A stretch of 47,557 nucleotides of DNA from Albidovulum sp. (GTDB lineage Bacteria; Pseudomonadota; Alphaproteobacteria; Rhodobacterales; Rhodobacteraceae), in the NCBI GenBank assembly GCA_015491895.1, contig WFVA01000011.1:1-47557 (forward strand). The letters run 5' to 3'. The position numbers and the translations under genes were made by a program. Below, piece after piece: positions 8,991 to 16,822 of the stretch (position 1 is the first letter of the stretch; each line of letters starts with the position of its first letter). Under the pieces are notes generated by a model. It saw nothing but the letters and a program-made list of their open reading frames with translations. It was not told where the DNA came from and did no database searches.

Positions 8991-9015
8991 GGCCCGCAGG
9001 CATCATGCCTCCGGG
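8991..9015 (+). promoter_or_regulatory. imperfect hairpin in the leader of rpsM
   Basis: GGCCCGCAGGC (8991-9001) pairs with GCCTCCGGGCC (9005-9015) with one mismatch. A second, weaker hairpin GGTTC/GAACC lies just downstream (about 9033-9052), immediately ahead of the AAAGGAAGAG ribosome binding site. The 190-base gap between adk and rpsM holds no gene. Confidence 0.35.
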
Positions 9016-9073
9016 CCCGCGTTGTGAAAAAAGGTTCTGGGGTTACGGAACCGCAACGAAAGGAAGAGAACAC

Positions 9074-9442
9074 GTGGCACGTATCGCCGGCGTCAACATC
9101 CCGACCCACAAACCGGTCGCGATCGCCCTTACCTACATCACCGGCATCGGCCGGACATCAGCCAACAACATCTGCGAGGCAACGGGCATTGACCCGACCA
9201 AGCGCGTGAACGAGCTTCTGGACAACGAAGTCCTGAAGATCCGCGAGGAGATCGATTCCAACTACACGGTGGAAGGCGATCTGCGCCGCGAGGTCCAGAT
9301 GAACATCAAGCGCCTGATGGATCTCGGCTGCTACCGCGGCCTGCGCCATCGCCGCAATCTCCCTGTGCGCGGCCAGCGCACCCACACCAACGCCCGCACG
9401 CGCAAAGGGCCCGCCCGCCCGATCGCCGGCAAGAAGAAATAA
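9074..9442 (+). CDS. rpsM: 30S ribosomal protein S13
   Basis: 122 residues, the standard length. It begins at a GTG (9074) giving (M)ARIAGVNIP, the universal S13 N-terminus, with AAAGGAAGAG just upstream. It includes the [10 protein letters not shown] helix-hairpin region, the [16 protein letters not shown] signature and a basic C-terminal tail ending in lysines that contacts the P-site tRNA. An upstream in-frame ATG at 9005 is not supported by the family N-terminus. rpsK follows after 14 bases. Confidence 0.97.
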   Translation: MARIAGVNIPTHKPVAIALTYITGIGRTSANNICEATGIDPTKRVNELLDNEVLKIREEIDSNYTVEGDLRREVQMNIKRLMDLGCYRGLRHRRNLPVRGQRTHTNARTRKGPARPIAGKKK

Positions 9443-9456
9443 GGGAGATCCGATCG

Positions 9457-9846
9457 ATGGCACGCGACAAGACCCGCACCAAGCGCAAGGCGCGCAAGAA
9501 TATCGCATCGGGCATCGCCCATGTGAATTCTTCGTTCAACAACACCAAGATCCTGATCTCCGACGTTCAGGGCAATGCGATCGCATGGTCCTCTGCCGGC
9601 ACGATGGGCTTCAAGGGCTCGCGCAAATCCACGCCCTATGCCGCGCAGCTCGCGGCCGAGGATGCCGGGCGCAAGGCCATGGAGCACGGGATGAAAACCC
9701 TCGAAGTGGAAGTGCAGGGGCCCGGTTCGGGGCGTGAAAGCGCCCTGCGCGCGCTCGCCGCGCTCGGCCTCACCATCACTTCGATCCGTGACGTCACGCC
9801 GATTCCGCACAATGGCTGCCGTCCGCCCAAGCGCCGCCGCGTTTGA
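9457..9846 (+). CDS. rpsK: 30S ribosomal protein S11
   Basis: 129 residues, standard length. It carries the [15 protein letters not shown] segment, the [18 protein letters not shown] helix and the C-terminal signature [21 protein letters not shown] 9457 is preceded by AAGGGAGATCCG. S11 binds 16S rRNA in the platform near the E site and is encoded next to S13 as in nearly all bacteria. A hairpin followed by a T run comes directly after its stop codon. Confidence 0.97.
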   Translation: MARDKTRTKRKARKNIASGIAHVNSSFNNTKILISDVQGNAIAWSSAGTMGFKGSRKSTPYAAQLAAEDAGRKAMEHGMKTLEVEVQGPGSGRESALRALAALGLTITSIRDVTPIPHNGCRPPKRRRV

Positions 9847-9899
9847 GAAATTCATATCCGCAGGGCGTTCGCCAGGCGCGCGCCCTGCAATTTCTTTTT
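9847..9899 (+). terminator. terminator-like hairpin between rpsK and rpoA
   Basis: GAAATT (9847-9852) pairs with AATTTC (9889-9894), and GCAGGGCG (9860-9867) pairs with CGCCCTGC (9881-9888); a 7-base bulge separates the two stem parts on the 5' side. TTTTT follows at 9895-9899. It starts at the base after the rpsK stop. It could attenuate transcription into rpoA-rplQ or direct processing. Confidence 0.6.
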
Positions 9900-9961
9900 G
9901 AACCTCGGGCGTTTCCGGCTTTTCAGGACATGGGCCGGAAACAGGAATGGAGGCGAACCAC

Positions 9962-10978
9962 ATGATCCACAAGAACTGGCAGGAATTGATCAAGCCCACC
10001 CAGCTTGAAGTGAGCCCGGGCAAGGATCCCGCGCGCGAAGCAACGGTGGTGGCCGAGCCGCTCGAGCGGGGCTTCGGCCTCACGCTCGGCAATGCGCTGC
10101 GCCGCGTGCTGCTCTCGAGCCTCCAGGGCGCCGCGATCACCAGCGCCCAGATCGACAACGTGCTGCACGAGTTCTCCTCCATTGCGGGCGTTCGCGAGGA
10201 TGTGACGGATATCGTGCTCAATCTCAAGGGCGTGGCGATCCGCATGGACGTGGAGGGCCCCAAGCGCCTTTCCATCGCCGCCAAGGGGCCTTGCGTCGTC
10301 ACCGCCGGTGATATTTCCGAAAGCGCGGGCATCGAGATCCTCAACAAGGATCACGTGATCTGCCACGTGGACGAAGGCGCCGATCTCTTCATGGAACTCA
10401 CCGTCAACACCGGCAAGGGCTATGTGCCGGCTGACAAGAACCGCCCCGAGGATGCGCCGATCGGGCTCATTCCGATCGATGCGATCTATTCGCCGGTGCG
10501 CAAGGTTTCCTACAACGTGCAGCCCACGCGCGAGGGCCAGGTGCTCGATTACGACAAGCTCACCCTCAAGATCGAGACGGACGGCTCCGTGACCCCGGAA
10601 GATGCCGTGGCCTTCGCCGCGCGCATTCTCCAGGATCAGCTTTCCATCTTCGTCAATTTCGAAGAGCCCGAAGCGGCCGGCCGCCAGGAAGAGGACGACG
10701 GCCTCGAGTTCAACCCGCTTCTCTTGAAGAAGGTGGACGAGCTCGAGCTTTCGGTGCGCTCCGCCAACTGCCTGAAGAACGACAACATCGTCTATATCGG
10801 CGATCTCATCCAGAAGACCGAAGCCGAGATGCTGCGCACCCCGAACTTCGGCCGCAAGTCGCTCAACGAGATCAAGGAAGTGCTTTCCGGCATGGGCCTG
10901 CATCTCGGCATGGACGTGGAGGACTGGCCCCCCGAAAACATCGAGGAGCTGGCGAAGAAATACGAGGATCAGTTCTGA
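9962..10978 (+). CDS. rpoA: RNA polymerase subunit alpha
   Basis: 338 residues. The N-terminal assembly domain (about 1-235) includes [22 protein letters not shown], which forms the dimer interface; a flexible acidic linker precedes the C-terminal domain (about 260-325) with the [14 protein letters not shown] and [16 protein letters not shown] helices that bind UP elements and activators. ATG 9962 ([12 protein letters not shown]) is the family start and has GGAGG 9 bases upstream; an in-frame ATG at 9947 adds only five residues. Flanked by rpsK and rplQ as in the classical alpha operon, but a terminator-like hairpin separates it from rpsK and rpsD is missing. Confidence 0.97.
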   Translation: MIHKNWQELIKPTQLEVSPGKDPAREATVVAEPLERGFGLTLGNALRRVLLSSLQGAAITSAQIDNVLHEFSSIAGVREDVTDIVLNLKGVAIRMDVEGPKRLSIAAKGPCVVTAGDISESAGIEILNKDHVICHVDEGADLFMELTVNTGKGYVPADKNRPEDAPIGLIPIDAIYSPVRKVSYNVQPTREGQVLDYDKLTLKIETDGSVTPEDAVAFAARILQDQLSIFVNFEEPEAAGRQEEDDGLEFNPLLLKKVDELELSVRSANCLKNDNIVYIGDLIQKTEAEMLRTPNFGRKSLNEIKEVLSGMGLHLGMDVEDWPPENIEELAKKYEDQF

Positions 10979-11023
10979 GAGCGGAGCCGATCCCCGCACC
11001 CCGGGCATCCTGCCCCAAGGAGA

Positions 11024-11045
11024 GGGCCCCGCGCGCATGGGGCCC
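11024..11045 (+). promoter_or_regulatory. GC-rich hairpin between rpoA and rplQ
   Basis: GGGCCCC (11024-11030) pairs with GGGGCCC (11039-11045) around an 8-base loop. No T run follows. It sits in the 104-base gap ahead of rplQ, which otherwise holds no gene. Confidence 0.4.
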
Positions 11046-11082
11046 CGGACAAAGCAAAAGCTGAACGTGAAGGAATGGAAAG

Positions 11083-11502
11083 ATGCGTCATCAGAAAGGC
11101 TACCGGAAGCTCAACCGGACCCATGAACACCGCAAGGCCATGTTTGCCAACATGGCTGGCTCGCTGATCGAGCATGAGCAGATCAAGACGACCCTGCCCA
11201 AGGCGAAGGAGCTCAGGCGCGTGGTTGACAAGCTCATCACGCTTGGCAAGCGTGGTGATCTGCACGCCCGCCGCCAGGCCGCAAGCCGCCTCAAGCAGGA
11301 GCATCACGTGGCCAAGCTCTTTGACGTGCTCGGGCCGCGCTACAAGGATCGCCAGGGCGGTTATGTGCGCGTGCTGAAGGCCGGTTTCCGCTATGGCGAC
11401 ATGGCGCCCATGGCGATCGTCGAGCTCGTGGACCGCGACCCGGATGCGAAGGGCGCCACCGACAAGGCCCGCCTCGAGGCCGAGGAAGCCGCGGAAGAAT
11501 AA
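11083..11502 (+). CDS. rplQ: 50S ribosomal protein L17
   Basis: 139 residues. It has the L17 N-terminus [20 protein letters not shown], the [11 protein letters not shown]-type helix, and the [24 protein letters not shown] core; the C-terminus is Glu/Ala-rich. ATG 11083 follows AAGGAATGGAAAG. Last gene of the ribosomal cluster, closed by the strong terminator at 11537-11570. Confidence 0.97.
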   Translation: MRHQKGYRKLNRTHEHRKAMFANMAGSLIEHEQIKTTLPKAKELRRVVDKLITLGKRGDLHARRQAASRLKQEHHVAKLFDVLGPRYKDRQGGYVRVLKAGFRYGDMAPMAIVELVDRDPDAKGATDKARLEAEEAAEE

Positions 11503-11536
11503 GCCTTTTTCATCAGGCAATGAGAAAACGGCAATG

Positions 11537-11570
11537 AAAAACCCGCCCTGATGAGGGCGGGTTTTTTTTT
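11537..11570 (+). terminator. rho-independent terminator after rplQ
   Basis: ACCCGCCCT (11541-11549) and AGGGCGGGT (11554-11562) form a perfect 9-bp stem with a GATG loop, extended by AAAA (11537-11540) pairing with T. T runs from 11562 to 11570. It ends the ribosomal operon and could also end the convergent small gene at 11589-11765. Confidence 0.93.
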
Positions 11571-11588
11571 GTCCTGTCACGAATGGGA

Positions 11589-11765
11589 TCAGTTGCCCTG
11601 GGCGGTCGGTTGCTTGAGGCGGATAGCGGTAAGGAATTCCTCGAAGATGCGCCTGGCATCTTCCTCGTCCGATGATTTCGCACCAAGAAAATCCAGCAAA
11701 TCACCACGTGCCTTTTCGGGCAGCTTCTTCAATTTTCCGATCAGATCAATTTCATTTGCGTTCAT
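11589..11765 (-). CDS. possible small protein, 58 residues
   Basis: An open frame read on the minus strand from ATG at 11765 to TGA at 11589-11591. The product is acidic-basic mixed and predicted helical: LIGKLKKLPEKARGDLLDFL, then an Asp/Glu-rich turn and a second helix around RRIFEEFLTAIRLKQ. No cysteine and no signal peptide. A GGGAG lies about 11 bases upstream of the start, a weak spacing. It occupies a somewhat AT-richer pocket between the rplQ terminator and rarA. I do not recognise a family. The amphipathic helices and position make it more likely than a random frame, but it could be non-coding. Confidence 0.4.
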   Translation of the reverse strand: MNANEIDLIGKLKKLPEKARGDLLDFLGAKSSDEEDARRIFEEFLTAIRLKQPTAQGN

Positions 11766-11951
11766 GAGCTTTCAGACTCCCGTGCACCATAATGCGTCAC
11801 ACTCTATAGTTGATCCTGGCTGGCGCAACATGTCTAAAAGGTCATGTGCCCTTTTCGGCATGAAGTTGCTCCTGCATATTGCCTGCCTTCGCAGATGCGA
11901 TTTTCCCGCCCGGCTCTTTCAAAGCGCTTTCCGCCTTCGTAGGCTTGTTGC

Positions 11952-13277
11952 ATGGCCGATCTGTTTGATTCTTCCGAAGCTCCCGAAGCACCGCGCCCCC
12001 CCCCGCGCCCGCTGGCGGATCGCCTGCGCCCGCGCTCGCTCGGCGAGGTGATCGGCCAGGATCACGTGCTCGGGCCGGAGGGGCCGCTGGGGATGATGCT
12101 GGCTTCGGGCAGCCTTTCATCGCTGATCTTCTGGGGGCCGCCCGGCGTCGGCAAGACAACGATCGCGCGCCTGCTGGCGGATGAAACCGATCTCCATTTC
12201 GAACAGATCAGCGCCATCTTCAGCGGCGTTTCCGATCTGAAGAAAGTGTTCGAGGCAGCACGCCTGCGCCGGCAGAACGGGCGCGGCACGCTTCTTTTCG
12301 TCGATGAGATCCACCGTTTCAACAAGGCCCAGCAGGATGGCTTTCTGCCCTACATGGAGGATGGCACCATCCTCCTTGTCGGGGCGACAACGGAAAATCC
12401 CTCCTTCGAGCTCAACGCCGCGCTTCTGAGCCGTGCCCAGGTGCTGACCCTGAAGCGCCTCACCCTCTCCGATCTCGAGCTTCTCGCCCAGCGCGCGGAA
12501 AAGGAGCTTGCCCGCCCCCTGCCGCTTGACGGCCCCGCCCGCGAGGCGCTTCTGGAGATGGCGGATGGCGATGGCCGGGCCCTTCTCAACCTCATCGAGC
12601 AGATCATGCTCTGGAAGGTGGAAGGCAGGCTCGGGCCCGATGATCTCGCCCGCCGCCTCATGCGCCGGGCCTCGAAATACGACAAATCGGGCGATGAGCA
12701 TTACAATCTCATTTCCGCTCTGCACAAATCCGTGCGCGGCTCCGATCCCGATGCGGCGCTCTATTGGCTTGCGCGGATGCTGAAGGGGGGCGAGGATCCC
12801 CGCTATCTCGCCCGGCGCATCACCCGCATGGCGGTGGAGGATATCGGGCTTGCCGATCCACAGGCGCAGAGCATCTGCCTGCATGCCTGGGAAGTCTATG
12901 AGCGCCTCGGCAGCCCGGAGGGGGAGCTTGCGCTTGCCCAGGCCGTCACCTATCTCGCACTCGCACCGAAATCAAATGCCGCCTATATGGCCTGCAAGGC
13001 CGCGCTCTCGGCCGCGGCGGAAACCGGCTCCGAGCCCCCGCCGAAGCATATCCTGAACGCGCCCACGCAGCTCATGAAGGATGAGGGATACGGCAGGGGA
13101 TATGCCTATGATCACGATGCAGAGGATGGTTTTTCGGGGCAGAATTACTTTCCCGAGGGGATGAAGCGGGGCGTCTATTACCTGCCGGTGGAGCGGGGCT
13201 TCGAGCGAGAGCTCAAGAAGCGGCTCGATTTCTTCGCCCGTTTGCGCGCCAAGCGCAACAAGGGCGGGGAGGGGTGA
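11952..13277 (+). CDS. rarA: replication-associated recombination protein A (AAA+ ATPase)
   Basis: 441 residues, MgsA/WRNIP1-type AAA+ ATPase that acts at stalled replication forks. Short N-terminal segment with a proline run (about 13-19), then LADRLRPRSLGEVIGQDH, Walker A GPPGVGKTT at 62-70 and Walker B with Asp118-Glu119 (LLFVDEIHRF). The sensor segment ATTENPSFELN and the C-terminal tetramerisation domain with the YDHDAEDGFSGQNYFPEG signature are present. The ATG at 11952 is the natural N-terminus, although no strong ribosome binding site is visible. crcB follows after 54 bases; this may begin an operon with crcB, rluC and the ATP12 gene. Confidence 0.95.
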   Translation: MADLFDSSEAPEAPRPPPRPLADRLRPRSLGEVIGQDHVLGPEGPLGMMLASGSLSSLIFWGPPGVGKTTIARLLADETDLHFEQISAIFSGVSDLKKVFEAARLRRQNGRGTLLFVDEIHRFNKAQQDGFLPYMEDGTILLVGATTENPSFELNAALLSRAQVLTLKRLTLSDLELLAQRAEKELARPLPLDGPAREALLEMADGDGRALLNLIEQIMLWKVEGRLGPDDLARRLMRRASKYDKSGDEHYNLISALHKSVRGSDPDAALYWLARMLKGGEDPRYLARRITRMAVEDIGLADPQAQSICLHAWEVYERLGSPEGELALAQAVTYLALAPKSNAAYMACKAALSAAAETGSEPPPKHILNAPTQLMKDEGYGRGYAYDHDAEDGFSGQNYFPEGMKRGVYYLPVERGFERELKKRLDFFARLRAKRNKGGEG

Positions 13278-13331
13278 GCCTTTCGCCGGCCTGTGGTTGA
13301 CAAGCCCCCGCCTTCCTCCGAAAGAGGGCGC

Positions 13332-13709
13332 ATGAGCTATACCATGCTGCAGGTCGCCCTCGGGGGCGCAATCGGCGCTACGCTGCGCTACCAGACAGGG
13401 CGCCTCGCCGTCCATCTCTTCGGCCACGGGTTTCCCTGGGGCACGCTGCTGGTCAATATCATCGGCTCCTTCGCGATGGGGGTGATCGTGGTGGTGCTGG
13501 CGCACAAGGATGCCACCCGCTTCGCGCCCTTCCTGATGACGGGCATCCTCGGCGGCTTCACCACATTCTCCGCCTTTTCCCTCGATGTGCTGACACTTTA
13601 CGAGCGCGGCCAGGCGGGGATTGCCGCTGCCTATGTGCTGGCTTCGGTGATGCTTTCCCTCGCGGCGATCATGGGCGGGCTGGCGATGGCGCGGTGGTTC
13701 TGGGCATGA
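13332..13709 (+). CDS. crcB: fluoride channel/exporter CrcB (Fluc)
   Basis: 125 residues, four transmembrane helices, normal for Fluc channels that act as dual-topology dimers to export fluoride. Signature segments are GGAIGATLRY (11-20), GTLLVNIIGSF (37-47) and GGFTTFSAF (74-82), containing the pore-lining Asn and the Phe box. ATG 13332 has GAAAGAGGGC upstream; an in-frame GTG at 13293 would add 13 non-conserved residues. The gene ends in ATGA shared with rluC. I saw no fluoride riboswitch in the 54 bases ahead of it. Confidence 0.92.
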   Translation: MSYTMLQVALGGAIGATLRYQTGRLAVHLFGHGFPWGTLLVNIIGSFAMGVIVVVLAHKDATRFAPFLMTGILGGFTTFSAFSLDVLTLYERGQAGIAAAYVLASVMLSLAAIMGGLAMARWFWA

Positions 13710-14758
13710 GCCGGGTGCAGCAGATCGCGATCGCGCCGGAGGAGGCCGGCCAGCGGCTCGATCGCTGGTTTCGCCGCCGCTTTCCCCACGTGCCCCAGGG
13801 GCGGATCGAGAAGATGTGCCGCAAGGGCGAGATCCGGCTTGATGGCGGGCGGGTGAAGGCCAATGCGCGGGTCGAGGCGGGGCAGGTGGTGCGGGTGCCC
13901 CCGCTGCCGGAGCCGGGGGAGGGGGAGGCGCGCGCCCGGGCGGTACGGCCTGTCGTGAGCGAAGTGGACCAGCGCATGATCCGCGAATGCGTGCTTTACC
14001 GCGATGATCACCTGATCGCGCTCAACAAGCCGCCGGGCCTTCCCGTGCAGGGCGGCAGCGGCCAGCGCCGCCACCTCGACGGCATGCTCGATGCCCTGCG
14101 CTTTGGCGCTGATGAGCGCCCCCGCCTCGTGCATCGCCTCGACAAGGATACCTCCGGCGTGCTCCTGCTCGCCCGCAGCCGCCGCATGGCCGCGGATCTG
14201 ACCCGCGCTTTCCGCGATCGCGACACCCGCAAGATCTACTGGGCCGCGCTCGCCGGCGTGCCTTCCCCGCGCATGGGCACCATTCGCTACGGGCTGGTGA
14301 AGGCCGGTGGCCACGGGCCGGGTGGCGCGGGCGAAAAGATGCGCTGCATCCATCCGCGAGAAGTGGACGGCACGGAGGGGGCGAAGCGCGCCACCACCGA
14401 TTATGCGGTGCTGGATGCGCTTGCAGGGCGGGTGAGCTGGGCGGCGCTCGTGCCGATCACCGGGCGCACCCACCAGCTGCGCGCCCATATGGCCGAGATC
14501 GGCCACCCGATCATCGGCGATGGCAAATACGGCGGCTCGGGGCAGGAAAATCCGGGCGATGGCTGGGGGGCGGCCCTTGGCGGCGAGATCAGCCGCAAGC
14601 TGCACCTCCATGCCCGCTCGCTTCGCCTTACCCATCCCGCGAGCGGCAAGATGCTCCAGATCACCGCTCCCCTGCCACCCCACATGAAGAAAACATGGGA
14701 TCTTCTGGGCTGGCGCGAAGCGGATGTTCCTGAAGATCCTTTCGGGGAGGAAACCTGA
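13706..14758 (+). CDS. rluC: RluA-family 23S rRNA pseudouridine synthase (RluC-like)
   Basis: 350 residues. An N-terminal S4 RNA-binding domain (about 12-65, QRLDRWFRRRFPHVP onward) precedes the catalytic domain. The catalytic aspartate is Asp146 in HRLDKDTSG. The NKPPGLPVQGG and TGRTHQLRAHMAEIGHPI segments are typical of the family; which uridines it modifies cannot be told from sequence. The start overlaps the crcB stop by four bases, and its TGA shares one base with the next ATG, indicating translational coupling through crcB-rluC-ATP12. Confidence 0.92.
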   Translation: MSRVQQIAIAPEEAGQRLDRWFRRRFPHVPQGRIEKMCRKGEIRLDGGRVKANARVEAGQVVRVPPLPEPGEGEARARAVRPVVSEVDQRMIRECVLYRDDHLIALNKPPGLPVQGGSGQRRHLDGMLDALRFGADERPRLVHRLDKDTSGVLLLARSRRMAADLTRAFRDRDTRKIYWAALAGVPSPRMGTIRYGLVKAGGHGPGGAGEKMRCIHPREVDGTEGAKRATTDYAVLDALAGRVSWAALVPITGRTHQLRAHMAEIGHPIIGDGKYGGSGQENPGDGWGAALGGEISRKLHLHARSLRLTHPASGKMLQITAPLPPHMKKTWDLLGWREADVPEDPFGEET

Positions 14759-15477
14759 TGAGCAATGCCGGCTGGAAGATGAAGCGCTTCTGGAAGGAGG
14801 CCGGGTATTCGCCGGCCGAAGGCGGCTATGCGATCCGGCTGGACGGGCGTCCGGTCAAGACCCCGGCCAAGGCGCCGCTGGTGGTGCCCGCCGAGGCGCT
14901 GGCGCGGGCCATATGCGATGAGTGGCAGGCCCAGGGCGAGGAAATCGATCCCCATGCCATGCCCTGCACCCGCTCGGCCAATGCCGCCATCGACAAGGTC
15001 ATGCCAAACCGCGCAGCGGTGGCGTGGATGCTTGCCGATTACGCCGATACCGATCTTACCTGCTATCGCGCTGATGCGCCGAAGGAACTGCGCGCCCGCC
15101 AGGACGCGGCCTGGGATCCGCTGCTCGACTGGCTGGCATCCCGCCACGGCGCGCGCCTCGAGCCCCGCACGGGGATCGTCCCCATCCCCCAGGAGGACGC
15201 CGCCATAGAGCGGCTGACGGAGGCGGTGGATGCCCTCGGCCCCTGGCCGCTCACCGCCCTGCATGATCTCGTGACCCTTTCGGGCTCGCTCGTCATCGGC
15301 CTTGCCGCGCTCGATCGCCATCTGCCGCCCGAGGAGCTCTGGAGGTGCGCCCGCATGGATGAGGATTGGCAGGCCGAACAATGGGGGGAGGACGAGATCG
15401 CGCAAAGGGAATCGGAGGCGAAAAGAGCGGATTTCCTGCATGCGGCCCGCTTTCTCGAACTGCTCGCGGCCCCCTGA
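14758..15477 (+). CDS. ATP12-family F1-ATPase assembly chaperone
   Basis: 239 residues. ATP12 proteins bind the F1 alpha subunit and assist F1 assembly; they occur in mitochondria and alphaproteobacteria. Typical parts are the N-terminal KRFWKEA, the RLDGRPVKTPAKAPL beta segment, the DEWQAQ helix, a central helical domain, and the C-terminal WQAEQWGEDE motif. The ATG shares its A with the rluC stop. In several Rhodobacterales a HAD-family gene lies between rluC and this gene; it is missing here. The gene ends 207 bases before bztA. Confidence 0.92.
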   Translation: MSNAGWKMKRFWKEAGYSPAEGGYAIRLDGRPVKTPAKAPLVVPAEALARAICDEWQAQGEEIDPHAMPCTRSANAAIDKVMPNRAAVAWMLADYADTDLTCYRADAPKELRARQDAAWDPLLDWLASRHGARLEPRTGIVPIPQEDAAIERLTEAVDALGPWPLTALHDLVTLSGSLVIGLAALDRHLPPEELWRCARMDEDWQAEQWGEDEIAQRESEAKRADFLHAARFLELLAAP

Positions 15478-15553
15478 GATTGCCTTTTCGGGCGGGCCTC
15501 GCCGTTTTGGGGCAAAACCCGAGTAAAATGACCGCAATTATGCGACATGGCCC

Positions 15554-15583
15554 TTGACGGTTTCTTTACATTTTGCGCAAACT
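15554..15583 (+). promoter_or_regulatory. promoter candidate for bztABCD
   Basis: TTGACG (15554-15559), 18-base spacer, CAAACT (15578-15583). The -35 is good and the -10 weak (3 of 6). About 95 bases of leader would precede bztA. Nothing else is evident in the 15478-15684 gap. Confidence 0.35.
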
Positions 15584-15684
15584 GACCGGCATTGGGGGGT
15601 GCAAGCTCCTCATTCCATCGCCCCCGGCCGTCCTGGCCGGAACAAACCGCCCGAAACCGGACGGAATATCAGGAAGAGGTAAAC

Positions 15685-16701
15685 ATGAAAAAAACCGTAT
15701 TTTTTGGCGCACTGGCCGTAGCGGGTATGGCAGCCGGGGTTGCTGCCGCCGGCACGCTTGATGACGTGAAAGCACGTGGCAAGCTGAACTGCGGCGTGTC
15801 CACCGGGCTTGTCGGCTTCGCCGCGCCCGATGCAAACGGGAACTGGGAGGGATTTGACGTAGGTGTTTGCCGCGCGGTTGCCGCTGCGGTCCTTGGCGAT
15901 CCCACGGCTGTGGAATTCGTGCCCACCACCGGCAAAACGCGCTTCACCGCGCTGGCTTCCGGTGAGGTGGACATGCTGGCACGCAACACCACCTGGACCT
16001 TCACCCGCGATGTCGATCTGAAGTTCGAATTCGTCGGCATCAACTACTACGATGGTCAGGGCTTCATGGCTCCCAAGAGCCTCGGTGTGACTTCCGCCAA
16101 GGAGCTGGACGGCGCCACCATCTGCATCCAGACCGGCACCACCACCGAGCTCAACCTCGCGGATTTCTTCCGCGCCAACAACATGAGCTACGAGCCGGTG
16201 CCGATCGAAACCAACGCCGAGGCGCAGCAGCAGTATCTTGCCGGCGCCTGTGACGTGCTCACCACCGACGCATCCGGCCTCGCGGCCACCCGCGCCTCCT
16301 TCGAAAATCCGCAGGATCACATCATCCTGCCGGAAATCATCTCGAAAGAGCCGCTCGGTCCGCTCGTGCGTCATGGCGATCAGCAGTGGGGCGATCTCGT
16401 CCGCTGGACGCTGAACGCGCTGATCTCTGCTGAAGAGCTCGGCATCACCTCGGCCAATATCGATGAGCTCGCCAAGGGCACCAAGAACCCGGAAATCAAC
16501 CGGATCCTCGGCACCGAAGGCGATCTCGGCGGCATGCTCGGCCTTGACAAGCAGTGGGCCTACCGCGCCATCAAGGCCGGCGGGAACTACGGCGAACTGT
16601 TCGAGAAGAACATCGGCGAGAACACCCCGATCGGTCTGGCCCGCGGCCTGAACGCTCAGTGGAAAGACGGCGGCCTGATCTACTCGCCCCCGTTCCGTTG
16701 A
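15685..16701 (+). CDS. bztA: glutamate/glutamine/aspartate/asparagine ABC transporter, periplasmic binding protein
   Basis: 338 residues. Signal peptide 1-22 (MKKTVFFGALAVAG..., ending GVAAAG). The mature protein is a family 3 solute-binding protein: KARGKLNCGVSTGLVGFA start, DVGVCRAVAAAVLGD, the TARFTAL-like element here seen as KTRFTALASGEVDML, and AWRAIK-type C-terminus. It matches BztA of Rhodobacter and AapJ of Rhizobium. ATG 15685 has AGGAAGAGG eight bases upstream. First gene of bztABCD; a hairpin directly downstream probably keeps its expression higher than that of the membrane components. Confidence 0.95.
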   Translation: MKKTVFFGALAVAGMAAGVAAAGTLDDVKARGKLNCGVSTGLVGFAAPDANGNWEGFDVGVCRAVAAAVLGDPTAVEFVPTTGKTRFTALASGEVDMLARNTTWTFTRDVDLKFEFVGINYYDGQGFMAPKSLGVTSAKELDGATICIQTGTTTELNLADFFRANNMSYEPVPIETNAEAQQQYLAGACDVLTTDASGLAATRASFENPQDHIILPEIISKEPLGPLVRHGDQQWGDLVRWTLNALISAEELGITSANIDELAKGTKNPEINRILGTEGDLGGMLGLDKQWAYRAIKAGGNYGELFEKNIGENTPIGLARGLNAQWKDGGLIYSPPFR

Positions 16702-16716
16702 TCTGAAAAGAGAGTT

Positions 16717-16744
16717 GAGGGCGCGGAGAATCCGCGCCCTCTTC
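16717..16744 (+). terminator. attenuating hairpin between bztA and bztB
   Basis: Perfect 11-bp stem GAGGGCGCGGA (16717-16727) with TCCGCGCCCTC (16731-16741), loop GAA, followed by only TTCCT. A partial terminator or mRNA-protecting structure, as commonly found after binding-protein genes. Confidence 0.7.
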
Positions 16745-16822
16745 CTATCCAGGATCAGATAACCCCGGCCCCCTGCACAGAAGCAGGAACAGGAACGCCC
16801 GGGGAATGCAGGGATACTTTAC

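Noticed and set aside
13278-13331. Possible fluoride riboswitch ahead of crcB
   Set aside because: The gap is only 54 bases and contains none of the conserved riboswitch segments.
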